DNA of 64,000 nucleotides from Streptomyces sp. TLI_105 (GTDB lineage: Bacteria; Actinomycetota; Actinomycetes; Streptomycetales; Streptomycetaceae), in contig NZ_FNSM01000001.1 in assembly GCF_900105415.1 (NCBI RefSeq), positions 7,944,001-8,008,000 on the forward strand, given 5' to 3'. The notes below the pieces were generated by a model that was not told the origin of the DNA, did not search any database, and saw nothing but the letters and a program-made list of their open reading frames with translations. A program made the translations under genes and the position numbers. Of the stretch, positions 35,690 through 44,530 are shown in pieces. The number at the start of each line of letters is the position of its first letter. Within the stretch, counting starts at the first letter, position 1.

Positions 35690-36405
35690 TCCACCGCGGC
35701 CACCGGGTCCCCGAGCTCACCCGCGATGCGGGGAAGGCCCGGTTCCCCGACGGGGTGGAGATGGTGCAGGGCGACCTGACCGAGCCGGACGGCCTGGCCC
35801 GGCCCTGGAGGGCGTCACCGGCCTCCATCTGATCGCCTTCGGCGGGGAGCACTTCGCTCCGCTGGAGGCCGGTCCGCGGATCCTGGAGCTGGTCCGGGCC
35901 GCGGGCGTCCGGCGGGTCACCTTGCTGCACAGCGGCGGGCCGACGCCGCTGGAGGACGCGGTACGGGAGGACGACGGGCTGGACTGGTCGGTGCTGATGC
36001 CGGTCGAGTTCATGTCCAACGCCCTGGAACGGGCGGCCGGGACCGTCGAACGGGACAAGGTCCGCGAGCCGTCCGTGAACCGGCTCAGCGCCATGGGGCA
36101 CGAGGGCGACATCGGCGCGGTCGCCGCCGTCGCGCTCACCGAGGAGGGCCACGGCGGCCACGAGTACGTCATCACCGGCCCCCAGGCGCTGACCCCCGCC
36201 GAGGACCGCGACGATCGCCGGGCCGAGCGGCCGCACGGTCGTGCTGGTGGAGCTGACCGAGGACGAGGTGTCGCCCGTGGCGGGCCACGGGCCACGACGA
36301 GGGTCTGATCGGCTTCCTCTTGGAGGTGTACGGGAACATGCCCGAGGCCAGGTACACCGTCGAGAAGGTCACCGGCCGCCCGGCCAGGTCCTTCGCCGAT
36401 ACGGC
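35690..36405 (+). pseudogene. NmrA-like NAD(P)-binding protein, multiply frameshifted
   Basis: Pieces of one NmrA/NAD(P)H-binding protein appear in order but in three frames: GHRVPELTRDAGKARFPDGV, then LHLIAFGGEHFAPLEAGPRI and LDWSVLMPVEFMSNALE through HEYVITGPQALTPAEDR, then TVVLVELTEDE, then LLEVYGNMPEARYTVEKVTG. Frame changes lie near 35804, 36212 and 36285, and the N-terminal nucleotide-binding GATG motif is missing. Non-functional. Confidence 0.75.
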
Positions 36406-36525
36406 CAGACCCGCGCCCTGGCCACCCCCGTCTCCCTGGCCGTCAACGTCATCACTATCTGATGCTCCGGTACCACCGCTCGCTCTCTGCCACCACCCTC
36501 GGTGGCCTTCGGGTGTGTCAGGGCG

Positions 36526-36574
36526 AGACCGGCCACCCGGCGCGAGATGTCCTGGCTCGCCGGGTGGCCGGTCT
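36526..36574. terminator. Perfect 17-bp stem terminator
   Basis: AGACCGGCCACCCGGCG and its exact complement enclose a 15-nt loop. It lies between the end of the NmrA relic and the stop of the convergent GMC oxidoreductase gene, so it ends transcription of the three-gene leftward operon. Confidence 0.75.
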
Positions 36575-36600
36575 TCCGTCGGGCGGGTGGGCGGCTGTGT

Positions 36601-38301
36601 TCAGAGTCGGGCAACGAGTTTGTCGGCGGTGCGCAGGGTCGTCGCGGCGAGAGTGAGGGTGGGATTGGCGGTGCCGCCGGTGGGGAAGACGGAGGAGCCG
36701 ACGACCCAGACGTTGGGGTGGTCGTGGGAGTTCCCGTCGGGGTGGACCACGTGGGTGGCGCCGCTGTCGCCCATGCGCATGGTGCCCATGAGATGGCCGG
36801 CGCCGTTGAACTTCAGGGGCGGCCACTGGGGATCGACGTCGGCGGCGCCCGCGGTCTGTTCGAGGTGCTGCCACAGGCGGCGGGTGACGCTGTGGCCGTA
36901 GGCCAGGGCGCGCTTGGAGTAATCGTCGACCTTGTAGGTGATCTTCGGCCGGCGCACCCCCAGCGCGTCGGTCTCGTCCGACAGGGTGACGCGGTTGGCG
37001 GGGTCGGGCAGCTGCTCGGTGGAGTAGCCGAAGCGCAGCATGCTGGTGACCCGCTCGGCCACCTTCTCCTGGAGAGGCTTGCCGAACTGTTTGACCTTGC
37101 CGGTGGTGGAGTCCCACATCAGGCGTTCCACGGCGGCGCCGGGGCTTTCGGTGCGGCCCCAGCCGTCGTTGCCGATGGTGATGCGGAACGCGCCGTTGGT
37201 CTTGCGGAACGCGCCGTCGCGGAACGTCTCGATGCTGAGGATGGACTGGGGTCCGCGGAAGGGGAAGAGCGGTTCGCCGAAGTGCCCGGTGACCTCCTCC
37301 GCGAGATGGTCCATCAGGTTGCGTCCGACCTGGTCGCTGGTGTTCTTCAGCTCGGAGGCCAGCCACAGTTTCGGCGTCTCGATCGCGTTGAGGGCCAGCA
37401 CGATGTGGGCGCCGGTCACCTTGTGCTCGGTGGCGGTGTCCGGATAACTGCGATAGACGACGGTGTGCACCTCCTTGCCGGGGCCGGGCACCAGGCGGGT
37501 CACCACGCTGCTCGTGCGGAGCTCCACATCCAGCTCGTCGCGGGCGCGCTTGACGTGCACCGAGGCGTCGTACTTGGCTCCGGAAGGACAGACGGGGATG
37601 CAGCTGGAATTGCCCTGACAGGCACTACGGCCCTGGTACTCCTCGGAGTTGCGGGCCTGGGGCGTGGTGACGACGGTGACCGGGATGCCGTCGAGCGGCG
37701 GGGCGGTGCCCAGGGCCGCGCGCACCCGGGTGTCGCCGTAGCTGGGGACGATCCCGGGCATGGGGAAGGGAGCGCTGCGGTGGGCCCCGTAGAGGCCGTC
37801 CCACTCGTCGTGGTTGCCCGAGACGCCGAGCTCTGCTTCGGCCTGCACGTAGTACGGCTCCAGCTCGTCGTACGTGATCGGCCAGTCCACGCCGACGTTG
37901 TACAGCGTCTTGAGCTGGAAGTCGGCGGGCAGCCAGCGCGGGCAGTTGCCGCGCCAGGCCCAGGTGCTGCCGCCGGTCATCCGCTGGAACCCGCTCTTGA
38001 AGAGGTCCGGACCTGCTTCCACGTAGTAGCGGTTCATGAGCAGCGGATCGCCGACGCCGTCCGAGGACGGGGCGTAGCCCTGAGCGTTGTTGGGGAGCGC
38101 GGCGTAGGGGGTGGGCACGTTCTTCGTCGGGGAGACCTGGTAGGCGTCGACGAACGTGGCGCGCTGGGCGCCGTCGAGGCCGTTGTTCCCGGCGTCGAGG
38201 ATCAGCACCCGCGCCTGGGGCTTGGCCTTTTTGATCCGGCAGGCGGCGAGGGCGCCGGCCACGCCCGCGCCGACGATCACGACGTCGTAGTCGGAGGGCA
38301 T
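36601..38301 (-). CDS. GMC-type FAD-dependent oxidoreductase (sugar/alcohol dehydrogenase)
   Basis: About 566 residues, no export signal. FAD motif VVIVGAGVAGALAACRIKKA near residue 8, NRYYVEAGP/FKSGFQRMTGGSTWAWRGNCPRW substrate and FAD contacts, and the C-terminal VVGSSVFPTGGTANPTLTL motif of GMC enzymes with NPT active site region. A Cys cluster (SACQGNSSCIPVCPSGAKYDA) resembles the fructose/gluconate dehydrogenase-like branch, which pass electrons to a partner rather than O2. ATG at 38301 follows AGGAGG. It follows the small-subunit gene by 17 bp, and the SNase-like gene further upstream. Substrate not predictable. Confidence 0.88.
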   Translation of the reverse strand: MPSDYDVVIVGAGVAGALAACRIKKAKPQARVLILDAGNNGLDGAQRATFVDAYQVSPTKNVPTPYAALPNNAQGYAPSSDGVGDPLLMNRYYVEAGPDLFKSGFQRMTGGSTWAWRGNCPRWLPADFQLKTLYNVGVDWPITYDELEPYYVQAEAELGVSGNHDEWDGLYGAHRSAPFPMPGIVPSYGDTRVRAALGTAPPLDGIPVTVVTTPQARNSEEYQGRSACQGNSSCIPVCPSGAKYDASVHVKRARDELDVELRTSSVVTRLVPGPGKEVHTVVYRSYPDTATEHKVTGAHIVLALNAIETPKLWLASELKNTSDQVGRNLMDHLAEEVTGHFGEPLFPFRGPQSILSIETFRDGAFRKTNGAFRITIGNDGWGRTESPGAAVERLMWDSTTGKVKQFGKPLQEKVAERVTSMLRFGYSTEQLPDPANRVTLSDETDALGVRRPKITYKVDDYSKRALAYGHSVTRRLWQHLEQTAGAADVDPQWPPLKFNGAGHLMGTMRMGDSGATHVVHPDGNSHDHPNVWVVGSSVFPTGGTANPTLTLAATTLRTADKLVARL

Positions 38302-38318
38302 GTGGATCCTCCTCTCGT

Positions 38319-38714
38319 TCAGGGCTGGTAGGCCCAGTAGCCGTATCCGCCGGTGGGTGCGGCGGACAGGGGGTGGGCCCTGATGACCTGCCAGACCAGT
38401 CCGGCCCGGTACTGCTCCGGCGTGCCGGGAGGGTCCTGGGTCTCGTCGGGCCGCTTGAACTGGGCGGTGAACCACACCATGATCGTTTCCTTGGCGACGC
38501 GGGCCAGCGCGGTGTCGGCGTCGAGCGCGGCGGCCAGCGCCTGGCCGGGGTCGGGCTGGGTGGCGGCGGTGCGCCAGGCGTCGATCAGGCGGTCGAGATC
38601 GGCGGGGTAGGCGCGGTGGAGGCGTTCGCGGTACGCGTCGGCCAGAGCCTGGTCCAGTGAGCTCTCGCCGGTGAGCAGCTCGGACAGGGCGGGGAAGTCG
38701 GCCGCGTGGGTCAT
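38319..38714 (-). CDS. Small subunit of a FAD-dependent sugar/alcohol dehydrogenase (FAD-SLDH-like)
   Basis: About 131 residues. The C-terminal pattern VAKETIMVWFTAQF, YRAGLVWQVIRAHPLSAAP and GYGYWAYQP matches the D-sorbitol/fructose dehydrogenase small subunit family (PF12318). Such subunits are usually exported by Tat with a signal sequence and stabilise the flavoprotein; here the protein starts MTHAADFPALSELL and lacks a signal, suggesting a cytoplasmic pair. ATG at 38714, 17 bp ahead of the GMC gene. Confidence 0.75.
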   Translation of the reverse strand: MTHAADFPALSELLTGESSLDQALADAYRERLHRAYPADLDRLIDAWRTAATQPDPGQALAAALDADTALARVAKETIMVWFTAQFKRPDETQDPPGTPEQYRAGLVWQVIRAHPLSAAPTGGYGYWAYQP

Positions 38715-38728
38715 GGTGACCGTCTCCC

Positions 38729-39601
38729 TCAGGCTTCGTCGAAGAGCAGGTTCTCGGGGGGCTGGGTCATCTTGACCTTGGTGGTGTTGACCTCGACGAC
38801 CAGGTCGAGGCCGGTGGTGAAGTGGGCCGTGGAGATGATGGTGAACCTGTCGGCCTTCTGCGCCAGGAAGGGGAGGAAGCCGTCGAGCGCCGGGTCGCCG
38901 TTGTTGAGGACGATGTACTCGGCCAGGCGGCGGTAGAGCTTGGGCATGATGATGTCGTCGCTGATCGTCGGCGGTGCGACGACCTCGGCACCCGAGTTGG
39001 TCTTGTCGCTGGGCCACAGTCCCTTGCCGTTCTGCCGGGCCGACTTGACGGCCGCGTTGAACTCGGTGCGCAACTCGGGGAAGAGGCTGCGGTAGTAGGT
39101 AGGGAAGGCCATGCCCTCGGCGAGCTGGTGGTGGTTGGCCGTCTCCTCCAGCATGGCCTTGGTGACGTGGACCGGTGTGCCGCTGGCCGCCGACGGGGCG
39201 CCGCGTCCGGCAAGGGCCACGCAGCGGCCGTACTTGTCGGCGCCGCGGGTCAGGATGTAGCCGGGGACCTCGGACGGGTCGGTGGGCGCCTTGACGGTGC
39301 CGTCGGGCTTGCGCTGCACGGGCTGGAAGCCGATCCAGGTCAGCAGCTCGGCGGCCGCCTTGTCCGCGAACGGTGCCGGCTGGTGGAGCTCCGCACCCCC
39401 GGTCGGGGGGCGGTAGTGGGTCTCCAGGGTGTCGATCCCCTCCAGGCGGAGGTTGGCGCCGCCCGTGGCGTTGCGCTGAACCGGATGGGGTCCGGGGACC
39501 AGGTCCCACTCCGTGGGGTCGTCGGGGACGAAGCGGACCGTGTCGCCGTCCGGGCGGGTCCCGGCGATGCGGTAGACACCCTGGATGAGGAGCATGGGCA
39601 T
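38729..39601 (-). CDS. SNase-like (thermonuclease-fold) protein
   Basis: About 290 residues, no signal peptide. Residues 1-115 read like the staphylococcal nuclease fold: VYRIAGTRPDGDTVRFVPDD, LRLEGIDTLETHYR and TRGADKYGRCVAL, matching the positions of the catalytic Arg, Asp and Glu residues of the family. The C-terminal 170 residues (PTYYRSLFPELRTEFNAAVK, KLYRRLAEYIVLNNGDPALD) match nothing I recognise. ATG at 39601 follows AAAGGCG. It is first in the operon with the FAD-dehydrogenase pair; the association of a nuclease-like domain with a sugar/alcohol dehydrogenase is unusual. The region 39602-39822 upstream holds its promoter. Confidence 0.65.
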   Translation of the reverse strand: MPMLLIQGVYRIAGTRPDGDTVRFVPDDPTEWDLVPGPHPVQRNATGGANLRLEGIDTLETHYRPPTGGAELHQPAPFADKAAAELLTWIGFQPVQRKPDGTVKAPTDPSEVPGYILTRGADKYGRCVALAGRGAPSAASGTPVHVTKAMLEETANHHQLAEGMAFPTYYRSLFPELRTEFNAAVKSARQNGKGLWPSDKTNSGAEVVAPPTISDDIIMPKLYRRLAEYIVLNNGDPALDGFLPFLAQKADRFTIISTAHFTTGLDLVVEVNTTKVKMTQPPENLLFDEA

Positions 39602-39822
39602 GGTGACGCCTTTCGGGGAGAGAGAGGAGGCACAGAGCTGACGAGCAGCGGGCCACACCACTTGCGTCACTCTGTGTCAGATTGTGGTTACATTTTGTGC
39701 CGGGTCCGCTCGGACGGCATCCTGGGGTGGGCATCCGGACGCGGTTCGCCGAGCGGAGATGCCGCGGACCGTGGAGCCGGCCGCCCGGCCACGCACCCGC
39801 CGTCCGGGCTCCGGCCCTGCTT

Positions 39823-40476
39823 TCACCGACAGGTGCGCAGGTGGGATGTGTCATTGAGGAGGGCCAGGGTCCAGCTGCGGCGGCCGAAGCGGTCGTCGTG
39901 GTGCTCGAAGCGGGTGATCCCGGCGTGGTCGGTGCCGAAGTCGATGTCGGGGGCGGCCGACAACGGGATGCCGAGGAGGAGGTGGCACGCGGCGATGACC
40001 GTCTCCCCATGGGTGGCGACCAGGAGGGTCTGCCCCTCGTGCCGCTCGATCAGGCGGGCCAGACCGTCTCCGGCACGGAGCAGGAAGCCGGACCACGTCT
40101 CGGAGCCGGGAGCCCAGGCCCGCTCCGGATGGGCGGCCGGTGCGCCGCCGAACGCGGCCTCGACATCCCGCCAGGAGAGCCCGTCGGCGCTGCCGTGGTG
40201 GAGCCCGTCAAGGCCCTCGTCGGTGACCAGCGGCAGGCCGAGCGCGGCAGAGAGCACAGCTCCGGTCTCCTGAAGGCGCCGCCGGGGTCCGGCGTACAGG
40301 TGCTGGACCGGGCGCTCGGCGTGATGCTCCACGGCGAGGCGGGCCGCGGCGAGACGGACCTGCTCCACGCCCCGCTCGGTCAGGCCGGTGCAGGTTGCGG
40401 GCCCGCCGAGGAGGCCCGCGACATTGCATCTGGCCTCACCATGCCGGACAAAGACCAGCTGTGTGCCTGTGGCCAC
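39823..40476 (-). CDS. Histidine phosphatase family protein
   Basis: 217 residues. QLVFVRHGEARCN carries the catalytic RHG motif, GPRRRLQETGAVL supplies the second Arg, and the second-His region is LLVATHGETVIAACHLL. E in DGLHHGSADGLSW region may be the proton donor, normally in a GLxEx motif that is altered here. Family members include phosphoglycerate mutase-like, SixA-like and alpha-ribazole phosphatase-like enzymes; specificity cannot be assigned. GTG at 40476 follows GGGAGG. Confidence 0.85.
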   Translation of the reverse strand: MATGTQLVFVRHGEARCNVAGLLGGPATCTGLTERGVEQVRLAAARLAVEHHAERPVQHLYAGPRRRLQETGAVLSAALGLPLVTDEGLDGLHHGSADGLSWRDVEAAFGGAPAAHPERAWAPGSETWSGFLLRAGDGLARLIERHEGQTLLVATHGETVIAACHLLLGIPLSAAPDIDFGTDHAGITRFEHHDDRFGRRSWTLALLNDTSHLRTCR

Positions 40477-41020
40477 GCACGGCCTCCCGCCGGCAGGACC
40501 TGCAACGCATGCGGCAAGGCAGGAGCTGCGGCCCGGGGTCGGGGGCCGCAGACCCCGGCCCTCCGGAGCCGACGCGAATCGAGCCCGTGTCCAGGATGCC
40601 TACCTGCGGACAGACCTGCACTGCGAGGCCGCTGCAGGCCGTGCACCGGTGACGCAGCAGACGATGCGCGGCGCGCCGGAGGGCGCATGCGCCGCGTCCG
40701 CGACGCACGGCTGCGAGGGAATCTCGATCCGCGACATCTCCCGATGTCTGACCATCAGCCACACCCTGCTCACGGCGTGGTTTCGCCGCCGCCCCTTGCT
40801 GGACGAGCGGGGCGGCTTCACGTGGAGACATGGGCCGCTTTGTCAGTGGGAGTGCCGGGGCGGGCGTATGGCCCTCAATCAGGTCGGCATGATTCTCCGA
40901 ACCCCTCGGGGGGCCTGGGGTGTCCCGCTGCGCGTGCCCCGCTTCCTGGGCGGTGTGGAGGACCCTATTGGTCAAGGCCAGAGGCGGCGAGGGGCGTGAG
41001 ATGTCACTTCTTTAAGGTGG
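40477..41020. other. No recognisable gene; IS-rich spacer
   Basis: About 540 bp between the histidine phosphatase and IS5 relics. A helix-turn-helix-like stretch (GISIRDISRCLTISHTLLTAW) on the plus strand recalls a transposase N-terminus but is too short to assign. Otherwise low similarity to anything I know. Confidence 0.3.
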
Positions 41021-41049
41021 CTTGGCTTGCTGTGTTCGGCGTGACGGGT

Positions 41050-41258
41050 CTCGCTGAGCGGCTGGTGCCGGATGAGCTGTGGGAACTGTTCCGGCGGGTG
41101 GCGCCGGAGACGGTGGTGGTGCGTCCGCAGGGAGGTGGCCGTCGACGGGTCGGCGATCGTGAGTGCCTGGCCGCGATCGTGTTCGTGGCAACGTCGGGCT
41201 GTACCTGGAGGCAGGTGCCGCCGGTGTTCGGCCCGGCCCGGCCGCCCGGACCAGGCCC
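41050..41258 (+). mobile_element. IS5-family transposase N-terminal relic
   Basis: LAERLVPDELWELFRRVAPETVVVRPQGGG and CLAAIVFVATSGCTWRQVPPVFGP match the DUF4096 N-terminus of Streptomyces IS5-type transposases. It breaks off after about 70 residues into unrelated sequence. Confidence 0.75.
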
Positions 41259-41453
41259 GGTGCGCTGGACCGAATCACGGTGGCCACATCCTCGCTGTGA
41301 GGCGTGCCCCCGGCTGGAATCGTGCTGGGATGTCACACGGAGCCTTTTCCGGGCTGGCGGTGCTGACCGCGAGCTGGACATGCCTGCGCAACGACGAAGC
41401 TCCTGGCACACGGGCTCCCGGCCAAGATCACCCGTGTCTGCCGGGAGCTTCGT

Positions 41454-42203
41454 GTGCTTGCCTGCCCGTCCCCGGTCGACCTGTCCAGCCGCACCCTGCG
41501 GTTCCCGACCGGCCGACTGAGGCGCAGGCGGCAGCGGACCGGAACGCGGCGGCGGTGCCTTCCCGCCCCGCGGCAGGCCCTGCCCGCCCTGGCCCGCCCG
41601 CGGTGCGGTGACACCTACGCCCAGCTCGCCGCCGGGTTCGCCATCGCCACCGCGTGCCGCTCCCTGCGCGAGGCCGTCGACGTGCCGGCCGCCCTCGCGC
41701 CCACCCCGGCCGAGGCGATGCGCGTCGCACGGGCCACGGCATTGGTGATCCCGGAGGGCACCCTGCTGCCGATCGGCCGGATCGCCGCCGGCACCCCGTA
41801 CCCCTCGGGGAAACACAAGCGCCACGGCAGGAACGTCCAGGTCCTCACCGACCCGTTCGGCCGTCTGCTGCGGGCCTGGCCCGCACTGCCCGGTTCCCCG
41901 CACGATCCGACCGCCGCCCGCGCCCCCGGGAGCGTCGGGGCTCTCGCCGCCACGGGCCTCACGTGCCGGGCGGACAGGGCATGCCAAGGCGCCGACGGCC
42001 CGGTCGGGGTGCCCTTCCGCGGCCGTCGCCTCAAGCGAGGGCCGCGGCGCCGCCACGGCACGCACGCCCAGATCCGCTGCCTCGGCGAGCGGGCCATGGC
42101 CACCCCGACGGGCCGGCGGCTCCTGCGGAAGCTCCGCTGCGGCACCCACCGCACCACCGCGATCGTCCAGGCCGTACTCCTCCTTCACCACGCGGCAGCG
42201 TGA
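41454..42203 (+). mobile_element. IS5-family DDE transposase, degenerate
   Basis: About 249 residues, nearly full length for this type. LPIGRIAAGTPYPSGKHKRHGRNVQVLTDPFG, LPGSPHDPTAAR and LGERAMATPTGRRLLRKLRCG align with the catalytic region of IS5-family enzymes. The first catalytic Asp (normally VIDGT) is replaced by PEGT, while the second Asp (PHD) and the Glu (GER) remain. The N-terminal third is also degraded. It is not expected to transpose; no flanking inverted repeats were identified. Confidence 0.75.
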
Positions 42204-42219
42204 GGTTGAAAAAGGCTCA

Positions 42220-42594
42220 CTGCGAAATCACGTCGATCGCTTCGGCGTTGCGTCCGATGGCCGAGTGTTTCGCAATGCGGCTGACGGCTACGTGGACGCA
42301 GCTGCCTACGGCAAGACATGGGAGCGGGCCCGCAAGAAGGCCCTGGCTCCCCATGAGCAGCCGACGCTCCTCGCCGAGAGGCCCTATGACCTCCGGCACG
42401 CCGGGATCTCGTTCTGGCTGCACTCCGGCGTGGATCCTGCCGAATGCGCGCGCCGGGCTGGTCAGAGCATCCAAGTGCTCTTCCCGTACTACGCCAAGTT
42501 CCTGGACGGTCTTCAGGAGCATTCCAACCGGCTCATCGAGGAGTCGATGCAGGAGTGGAGCCGGCGCAGCGAGGACAACGGCCCCAAGGGCTGA
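42220..42594 (+). pseudogene. Tyrosine recombinase/integrase C-terminal fragment, copy 2
   Basis: About 125 residues of a Streptomyces integrase: FGVASDGRVFRNAADGYVDAAAYG, RPYDLRHAGISFWLHSGVDPAECARRAGQS and LFPYYAKFLDG with the nucleophilic Tyr. The N-terminal two thirds, including the first catalytic Arg, are gone, displaced by the IS5 relic that ends at 42203. The end and stop codon are intact. Related elements place att beside the integrase 3' end, as is seen here. Confidence 0.8.
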
Positions 42595-42765
42595 CCGCAA
42601 TCTGGCCCGTGTATGGCCCGGAACTGCTGGCCAGGACTGGGATATGGGTGGGATGAACTGGAAGAACAGGAGCATTCCGGCGCCTCCCCCATGGGAAGGA
42701 CCAGACGCTCCAAGAAGGCGCCTGGCTCGGAGGAAACCCCAGGCCAGGCGCTTTCTTTCGTGCCG

Positions 42766-42838
42766 CTAGAAGAAGCCGAGCTTCTTCGGCGAGTAGCTCA
42801 CCAGCAGGTTCTTCGTGTGCTGGTGGTACACGACGCGT
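42766..42838 (-). other. Relic attachment site, copy 2 (ALDH C-terminus with stop)
   Basis: Read on the minus strand this encodes VYHQHTKNLLVSYSPKKLGFF and TAG, the C-terminal end of an AldB/ExaC-like aldehyde dehydrogenase. GAAGAAGC-CGA-GCTTCTTC at 42769-42787 is an 8-bp inverted repeat at the heart of it. No other part of such a gene adjoins. It lies about 170 bp after the integrase fragment, the usual place for attP/attR. Copy 1 is at 33365-33445 in the same orientation. Confidence 0.55.
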
Positions 42839-43012
42839 GGCCCCCTTGACCTGCGGACATGGCCGCTCGTGGCGGTCGAATTGCTTTCGTGGACCGGGAA
42901 TGGTCCGGATGGCGCTCGGGGCGCTTCGGCGGCGAGCCCGTGGCGTTCTCCCGCATCTCCTGCCGTGGGTAGAAGCGGGGCGAGGGCGACGGTTGGGAGG
43001 GGGCTTTCGGCC

Positions 43013-43987
43013 TCAGAGCCAGCCGCGACGGCTCGCCTGGACGCCGAGTTGGAAGCGTGTTCGTGCGCCCAGCAGCTCCTGGAGGCGGGTGATGCGGCGG
43101 CCGACCGTCCTTTCGCTGACGCCGAGTTCGCGGGCGATCGACTCGTCGGTCAGACCACCGCTGAGACAGGTGAGGAGCTGTCGGGTCTCGGCGGTGGGAG
43201 CCGCGCGGTCGTCGTCGGCCGTGTCGACGGCGTTGGGCAGCGGGACGGCGATCTGCCAGTACGAGTCGAAGACACCGATCAGCGCGTCGAGGAGGTCCGA
43301 CCGCCGCACGACGATGTGGTGACGGCGGTCCCAGTCGCGTGCCGGGGGAGCCACCAGGGCGAAGCGGTCGTCGCAGATGCCCATGTTCAGAGGGACCTCT
43401 GTGAAGACACGCGCTTGTTCACCGAGGTCGATGGAGGTCTGGACGGCCTCCCGGGCGAGCCTGTCCCGCAGGACCCGGGACCCGTACACGACCGAGGTCC
43501 TGACGCCGCGGGACAGTGCCTCCTCGCAGCCCGGTGCCAGTTTGTTGGGGCGTGCCGACCGGCCGGTGTAGCCGATGGTGAGGGCGCGGATCTGTTCGGT
43601 GGCCTCGTCGTACAGCCGTCGGCCGATCGCGGTGCGGGCGGCCTCCGTGCGGATGATCTCGATGTAGCCGGCGCCTTGGGCGTGATGGTCGTGCCAGAAC
43701 CGGGTCAGCTCCTCGACACCGTCGCGCAACGTGGCGAGCTCCTTGGCCCGGCTCTCCACCAGGGCGTCGAGCGCGGCACGAGGAGGGTGGGCCACGAGCC
43801 CCGCGCCGTCCAGGTCCACCAGGCCGAGGCCGGTGAGTTCGACGACAGCCGCGCTCATGGAGTGCCCGCTCACACGTAGGACGTCCGCGAGTTCGGCCGG
43901 CATCGTCGGGCCGCGCTCGACGAGGGAGAGATAGACGTCCTCGGCAGTCGCACTGATGCCAATGCCTTGAAGTGAATACACGTTCAA
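43013..43987 (-). CDS. TrmB/LuxR-type transcriptional regulator
   Basis: About 324 residues. N-terminal winged helix of the TrmB type (AEDVYLSLVERGPTMPAELADVL), a central region with GYIEIIRTEAAR and VVRRSDLLDALIGVFDSYW, and a C-terminal LuxR-type HTH (LLTCLSGGLTDESIARELGVSERTVGRRI). This arrangement is common in actinobacteria next to catabolic or biosynthetic operons. Start is TTG 43987 or GTG 43981; neither has a strong ribosome site. It is divergent from the sugar ABC operon starting at 44531 and is its probable regulator. Confidence 0.8.
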   Translation of the reverse strand: MNVYSLQGIGISATAEDVYLSLVERGPTMPAELADVLRVSGHSMSAAVVELTGLGLVDLDGAGLVAHPPRAALDALVESRAKELATLRDGVEELTRFWHDHHAQGAGYIEIIRTEAARTAIGRRLYDEATEQIRALTIGYTGRSARPNKLAPGCEEALSRGVRTSVVYGSRVLRDRLAREAVQTSIDLGEQARVFTEVPLNMGICDDRFALVAPPARDWDRRHHIVVRRSDLLDALIGVFDSYWQIAVPLPNAVDTADDDRAAPTAETRQLLTCLSGGLTDESIARELGVSERTVGRRITRLQELLGARTRFQLGVQASRRGWL

Positions 43988-44530
43988 ACTATTGCACGAG
44001 CCGCGCGGGAGTCGGTGGGGTCCTCCACGGGCGAGGCCTGTCCTCTTTCCGCCATGCCGGAATCCGACACCATGAACGCTTCGGTTTCACGCCGGTTCCC
44101 CGCACACTCTGCGTACGGCACGACTGATCGCCCGCGCCTCATGCCACTTGAACATTTCCCGACATGAGGCTTCCTGTGAGAGCGGCGTCGTGCGACTTCG
44201 CGTGCCCGCGTCCCTTACGGCGTCCGTTTGTGCGGCCCGGTGCCCGCTGCGGCCCGGTGCTCGACGTCAGGCGACCTTGGATCACCAACTCCCTTTCCAG
44301 GGAAACATGTTGCGAACGTTCATGTTGACTACTGGGTCATCGTGTTCGACCATGTGCGAAGTTGATCCGTTGTCGGGGTGGCTTCCGCCGACGGGACAAG
44401 CGTCGCCTCCCGGACTCGGAAAGCGCGTGCAGGGATGACACGAGCCTTTTGATTTCGCGTGAGTTCGGCGATGTGTTGCCGTTCGCGCACCGCCGTGCGT
44501 TTCTCGAGCCGTCTCTCAAGGAGTAATTCC
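43988..44530. promoter_or_regulatory. Divergent promoter region with ACGTTCA half-sites
   Basis: 543 bp without a gene. ACGTTCA occurs at 43980-43986 beside the regulator start and at 44316-44322, where it forms the palindrome GAACGTTC (44314-44321). Sequence around 44300-44350 is relatively A/T rich, so the leftmost promoter elements of the sugar operon probably lie there. AAGGAG at 44518 region is the ribosome site of the next gene. Binding by the regulator is inferred. Confidence 0.4.

Noticed and set aside
36502..38331. 609-codon plus-strand frame opposite GMC oxidoreductase
   Set aside because: Antisense to a strongly supported enzyme; contains the terminator at its 5' end.
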